A stretch of DNA of 16,816 nt, taken from NCBI RefSeq assembly GCF_000143765.1, contig NZ_GL379775.1, positions 1-16,816 on the forward strand, written 5' to 3'. A program made the position numbers and the translations under genes. The notes under the pieces are model-generated. The model did no database searches. It was given only the letters and a program-made list of their open reading frames with translations, and had not been told where the DNA came from. Within the stretch, counting starts at the first letter, position 1, and each line of letters starts with the position of its first letter. The stretch comes from Sphingobacterium spiritivorum ATCC 33861. GTDB taxonomy: Bacteria > Bacteroidota > Bacteroidia > Sphingobacteriales > Sphingobacteriaceae. This document shows, one piece after another, positions 15,401-16,816 of the stretch.

Positions 15401-16816
15401 GCAATCCCGGTAAGTTTTACCGTCAATGTACAACCAAAAGCACTGACCATAACCGCCAATAACTTTAATAAAGTGTACGATGGACAGGTTTATGCTACTG
15501 GCAATGGTGTTGTTTACAATGGCTTTGTGCATGGAGAAAATGAACAGAACCTGCAGGGAAGTTTAAGCTATACCGGAACGGCTATTGGTGCCAAAAACGT
15601 GGGCAGCTATTTCATCATCCCCGGAGGATATACTTCTGGTAATTATGCCATCACCTATCAGGATGGCAGCCTAACCATCACTAAGGCTAACTTAACAGTT
15701 ACAGCCGATGCGAAGACTAAGGTTTATGGAACAGCAGATCCTGCTCTGACGTATAAAGTCACAGGTATGGTCAACAATGATGCAGCTACTGTAGTCACAG
15801 GAACATTGAAACGTGCAACAGGTGAAAATGTTGGAACGTATGCAATCAGCAACAATGATCTGGCAGCTTCCAACTACACGATTACGTATGTAGGGGCAGA
15901 TCTTACCATCACTAAGGCCAACATAACCGTTACAGCCGATGCGAAGACTAAGATTTACGGTTCATCTGATCCTGCTCTGACGTATAAAGTCATAGGTATG
16001 GTCAATAATGATGCGGCTACTGTAGTCACAGGTACATTGAAACGCGCTACAGGTGAAAATGTAGGTACGTATACAATCAGCAATAACGACCTGGCAGCTT
16101 CCAACTACACGATTACTTATGTAGGAGCTAACCTTACCATCACTAAGGCTAACTTAACCGTTACAGCCGATGCGAAGACTAAGGTTTACGGAACAACCGA
16201 TCCTGCTCTGAGTTATAAAGTCACAGGTATGGTCAATAATGATGCGGCTACTGTAGTCACAGGAACATTGAAACGTGCAACAGGTGAAAATGTAGGTACG
16301 TATGCAATCAGCAATAACGACCTGGCAGCTTCCAACTACACGATTACTTATGTAGGAGCAGATCTTACGATTACTAAGGCCAACTTAACCGTTACAGCCG
16401 ATGCGAAGACGAAAGTGTACGGTACAACCGATCCTGCTCTGACGTATAAAGTCACAGGTATGGTCAACAATGATGCGGCTACTGTAGTGACTGGGACATT
16501 GAAACGTGCAACAGGTGAAAATGTAGGTACGTATGCAATCAGCAATAACGACCTGGCAGCATCCAACTACACGATTACTTATGTAGGAGCAGATCTTACG
16601 ATTACTAAGGCCAACTTAACCGTTACAGCCGATGCGAACACTAAGGTTTACGGTTCATCTGATCCTGCTCTGACATATAAAGTCACCGGTCTGGTCAACA
16701 ATGATGCCGCTAGCGTAGTCACAGGAACATTGAAAAGAGCAGCTGGTGAAAATGTTGGAACGTATGCAATCAGCAATAACGACCTGGCAGCTTCCAACTA
16801 CCTGATTACGTATGCA
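9485..16816 (+). CDS. giant secreted surface protein: beta-helix modules, YDG/Ig-like domains and MBG repeats (3' partial)
   Basis: One frame of 2444 codons runs from the ATG at 9485 to the window edge without a stop. I followed it through all segments and the last codon is still in phase. Residues 1-19 are a signal peptide (MKRPLLLFLFAFYGLTSLA, cleavage before QTT). Three right-handed beta-helix modules follow, ending with DMGAYE (428), DIGAYE (875) and DMGAYE (1441), a motif of the 'choice-of-anchor Q' type. Coils repeat GGxMYNxxSxPTxxNxxFxNN. Then come an Ig-like domain, a degenerate YDG domain (about 1539-1640), and YDG domains from 1641, 1813 and 1987 (KVYDG) with Ig-like domains between them. 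From residue 2067 there are 77-aa MBG-type repeats, four complete and one cut. It is probably exported to the cell surface as an adhesin. A type IX C-terminal signal would lie beyond the window. Ligand unknown. Confidence 0.9.
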   Translation, partial: MKRPLLLFLFAFYGLTSLAQTTRYVTPSGAGNKNGNSWANASDNLQLMINNSSANDQVWVAKGQYQPSVGNSFAMKNGVKIYGGFPDAGNPVLADRNWRVYTSTLRGNGNRVINNGANYLMVTALLDGFTITGGTLTAATDNVYGAGMYNYTSSPTVTNCLFTNNTIINTSGKASSTFGKGAGMANVSNSNSIITNCVFSNNTVFAVGGGMYNENSKPAIRSCVFENNKVTGTSGSHGGGGMGNSGSNQPATISNSLFISNTAIRGPAIFNSSSAANRPQTLINCTIYKNSSSNSVSNQAIFHNNSALTIVNTVVWGNTGTLSVGKQNGSDPVIRYSLLQGNTSAADGNLNANDAANTPQWLNAASPAGADGFYGTADDGLQMVKTSPTVGKGDNALYESTDNDANNNSLGTDKDLGGNPRLMGTTIDMGAYEDQSIVLQPDAAGIIYVKQNGAGSFNGSSWTNAAPELADALLAAKSNTAIKQIWVAKGTYKPKYRPDNLNGTNPNDRDNTFLMVKDVKLYGGFAGTEADIGHRDFSIAGNKTILSGDLGTASDISDNAYHVLISAGDAGTAQLDGFTLTGGNANGTGINAITVNQKTIYQANGGGMYNVDSSPTILNCIFNQNTTPQRGGAMFNSNASPIIGNCSFTNNSATNANTAYAGAMYNSLSNPVITNCIFDGNTGARYGGAMFNVGSAPIIVNSIFKNNRATSSFGNGGAVYNQNNSSSKFTNTLFYNNTAVGSGGAFYNDASAPSITNCTFYGNTVSSNLLNGQSIFTNGNNFALNNSILWVNDSFIADGVLSGSVTGANNFIQQTGGPVSNPVAAYTAAQLFTDAPNGNLTLKANSPAINAGNNALVNTLTDLAGNSRTRDNKVDIGAYEVQSGNTIVSMVPAANGILYVKQGSAGNGSSWANAASELADALLAAKTNTAIKQIWVAKGTYKPLYKAAEVDDNNAPTTDRDKAFVMVKDVKLYGGFAGTETDISQRDFSITTTTTLSGDLGVAEDISDNAYHVLISAGDAGTAELNGFTLTGGNANNGTSIISVNGVLVYRSRGGGIYNDSSSPTLSNVTLSNNKATNSGGGVYNYNSSSTLNNVKLSNNTATFGGAMYNYNSSSTLSNVTLSNNKATNSGGGVYNESSSPILSSVTLSNNTATTNGGAMYNYRSSPTLSSVTLSDNTAAFGGGMFNSTSSPTLSNVTLSNNRATNYGGGGMFNYNSSPRLSSVTLSNNTATSNGGAMYNDSSRPIISQSKFAGNTAADAGGAVYSLNSSVKVNNSSITGNSANWGGAIFKERGGTDTFLNCTIAGNYAGNDGGGINTKTSNTITNLINTIVYGNTKTTNADASDIRNDDGAATINVNYSSYGVVTGKIAGGNNITANPIFTNPTLPTNTNTPNTNGDYSLKPGSPAIGAGDNTLYTSNGGNLTADKDLAGSPRLTGSSIDMGAYEALVQPQTINPIAAITKTYGDAAFEPGATASSGLTVSYLSADNSIAEAYQDASDGNKWKLKIKKAGTVNITASQTGGNGYEPAADVVFSLTVNQKTVTVSIKPDAIFTKVYDASTAGTMQATDLELASGDVLNSDDVQLSLSSATAQYDTKDAGTAKTMMLPITSVVLAGAQAGNYKVANTSDLSTATAAITPKPLTITANNFSKVYDGSAYSGGNGVSYGAFALGEDQTVLSGTLEYGGSSQGAVNTGSYGIVPSGLSSSNYAISYVNGQLSISLNNVNVLTFNAQTAGSTLVKTYGDADINASVIASSGLVATYQSNNPSVATVNASGQVSILKTGIATITASQAGDTNFGSATPIAFQVEVTKKLLTVTANDFSKTYDGIAYSGGNGVSYSGFALGEGPSVLDGALEYGGSAQGAINTGNYSITPSGLTATNYSFDYKSGTLGIVQSGANVITFNSQLSGAIQQLTYGSAGVDASAIASSGLAVNYASSNPAVVSVNTSGQVQILAAGTAIITASQPGDGNHTSAIPVSFTVNVQPKALTITANNFNKVYDGQVYATGNGVVYNGFVHGENEQNLQGSLSYTGTAIGAKNVGSYFIIPGGYTSGNYAITYQDGSLTITKANLTVTADAKTKVYGTADPALTYKVTGMVNNDAATVVTGTLKRATGENVGTYAISNNDLAASNYTITYVGADLTITKANITVTADAKTKIYGSSDPALTYKVIGMVNNDAATVVTGTLKRATGENVGTYTISNNDLAASNYTITYVGANLTITKANLTVTADAKTKVYGTTDPALSYKVTGMVNNDAATVVTGTLKRATGENVGTYAISNNDLAASNYTITYVGADLTITKANLTVTADAKTKVYGTTDPALTYKVTGMVNNDAATVVTGTLKRATGENVGTYAISNNDLAASNYTITYVGADLTITKANLTVTADANTKVYGSSDPALTYKVTGLVNNDAASVVTGTLKRAAGENVGTYAISNNDLAASNYLITYA
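10820..11242 (+). repeat. long internal duplication, copy 1 (beta-helix module 2 head)
   Basis: This encodes IIYVKQ through FTLTGGNAN, 141 residues. It aligns with 12173-12592 nearly throughout, including stretches of identical DNA such as GATATTAGTGACAATGCCTA. The copies are 1347 bp apart at the ADALLAAK motif, an exact multiple of three. This marks an in-frame module duplication within the gene. Confidence 0.85.
12173..12592 (+). repeat. long internal duplication, copy 2 (beta-helix module 3 head)
   Basis: This encodes ILYVKQ through FTLTGGNAN, 140 residues. It differs from copy 1 mainly in the loop after GTYKP and in the SITTTTTLSGDL segment. The coils that follow in modules 2 and 3 are not close copies, so either only the head was duplicated or the coils have since diverged or been replaced. 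Confidence 0.85.
12668..13210 (+). repeat. tandem repeat of beta-helix coils, 75-81 bp units
   Basis: Seven in-frame units begin at 12668, 12746, 12821, 12899, 12977, 13052 and 13133, with lengths 78, 75, 78, 78, 75, 81 and 78 bp (25-27 codons). The coding pattern is SSPTLSNVTLSNNTATNGGGMYN. CTAAGCAATAAT recurs in most units. Units 1 and 3 are especially alike at DNA level. Each unit is one turn of the predicted helix. Length varies by whole codons only. Confidence 0.88.
14405..15682 (+). repeat. composite YDG + Ig-like domain repeat
   Basis: YDG domains start at 14405, 14921 and 15443 (LTITANNFSKVYDG-like). The first two are each followed by an Ig-like domain with SSGL, SxNPxVxxVNxSGQV and ITASQ motifs. 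The composite period is 516 then 522 bp. Protein similarity is clear but DNA identity is lower than in the adjoining MBG array, so this is an older duplication. Confidence 0.8.
15683..16816 (+). repeat. 231-bp tandem repeat of MBG-type domains
   Basis: Units begin at 15683, 15914, 16145, 16376 and 16607, a constant 231 bp (77 codons). Four are complete and the fifth is cut by the window edge. Each encodes KANLTVTADAKTKVYG through YVGADLTIT. DNA is nearly identical between units, with changes mostly at a few sites (GTTCATCTGAT against GAACAACCGAT, for example), which indicates recent expansion or gene conversion. The array continues to the right. Confidence 0.92.

Overview
The window looks like Bacteroidota, most likely Sphingobacteriaceae (Sphingobacterium or Pedobacter type). 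The grounds are A/T-rich translation starts with few Shine-Dalgarno sites, TAnnTTTG-type promoter boxes, the style of the MocR regulator and two-component genes, and a very large secreted beta-helix/YDG/MBG surface protein. The genus is an inference from protein style, not from a database match.

Positions 1-212 are non-coding and hold small hairpins, one of which belongs to a repeat family seen again at 8.7-9.35 kb. Positions 213-6457 are a biotin locus. A MocR-type (GntR + aminotransferase fold) regulator on the minus strand faces a plus-strand operon across 69 bp. The operon order is: a 203-aa ferritin-like diiron protein, bioF, bioD, bioB, bioA. BioF, BioA, BioD and BioB together cover every step from pimeloyl thioester to biotin, and all expected catalytic residues are present. 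No gene for making the pimeloyl precursor (bioC, bioH, bioG, bioI, bioW, bioZ) lies here. The only unassigned operon member is the diiron-type protein. It carries the full ferritin-like ligand set (E26, E53/H56, E125, E155/H158) and is translationally coupled to bioF. It is the best candidate for something new, possibly an unrecognised step or accessory function in biotin synthesis.

Positions 6611-8667 are an OmpR-family response regulator and its membrane histidine kinase, overlapping by 1 bp. The sensed signal is unknown.

Positions 8668-9484 (817 bp) have no gene. They contain two diverged direct copies of an approximately 310-340 bp repeat, packed with hairpins. Several have GNRA-like loops (GGGA, GAGA) on the plus strand, and a 51-bp submodule occurs three times.

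Positions 9485-16816 are one open frame of at least 2444 codons that runs off the right edge. It encodes a secreted giant surface protein: signal peptide, three parallel beta-helix modules each ending in a D(M/I)GAYE motif, alternating YDG and Ig-like domains, then a perfect-period 231-bp tandem array of MBG-type domains. Several nested duplications suggest that it grows and shrinks by recombination. Its C-terminus, where a type IX secretion signal might be, lies outside the window.
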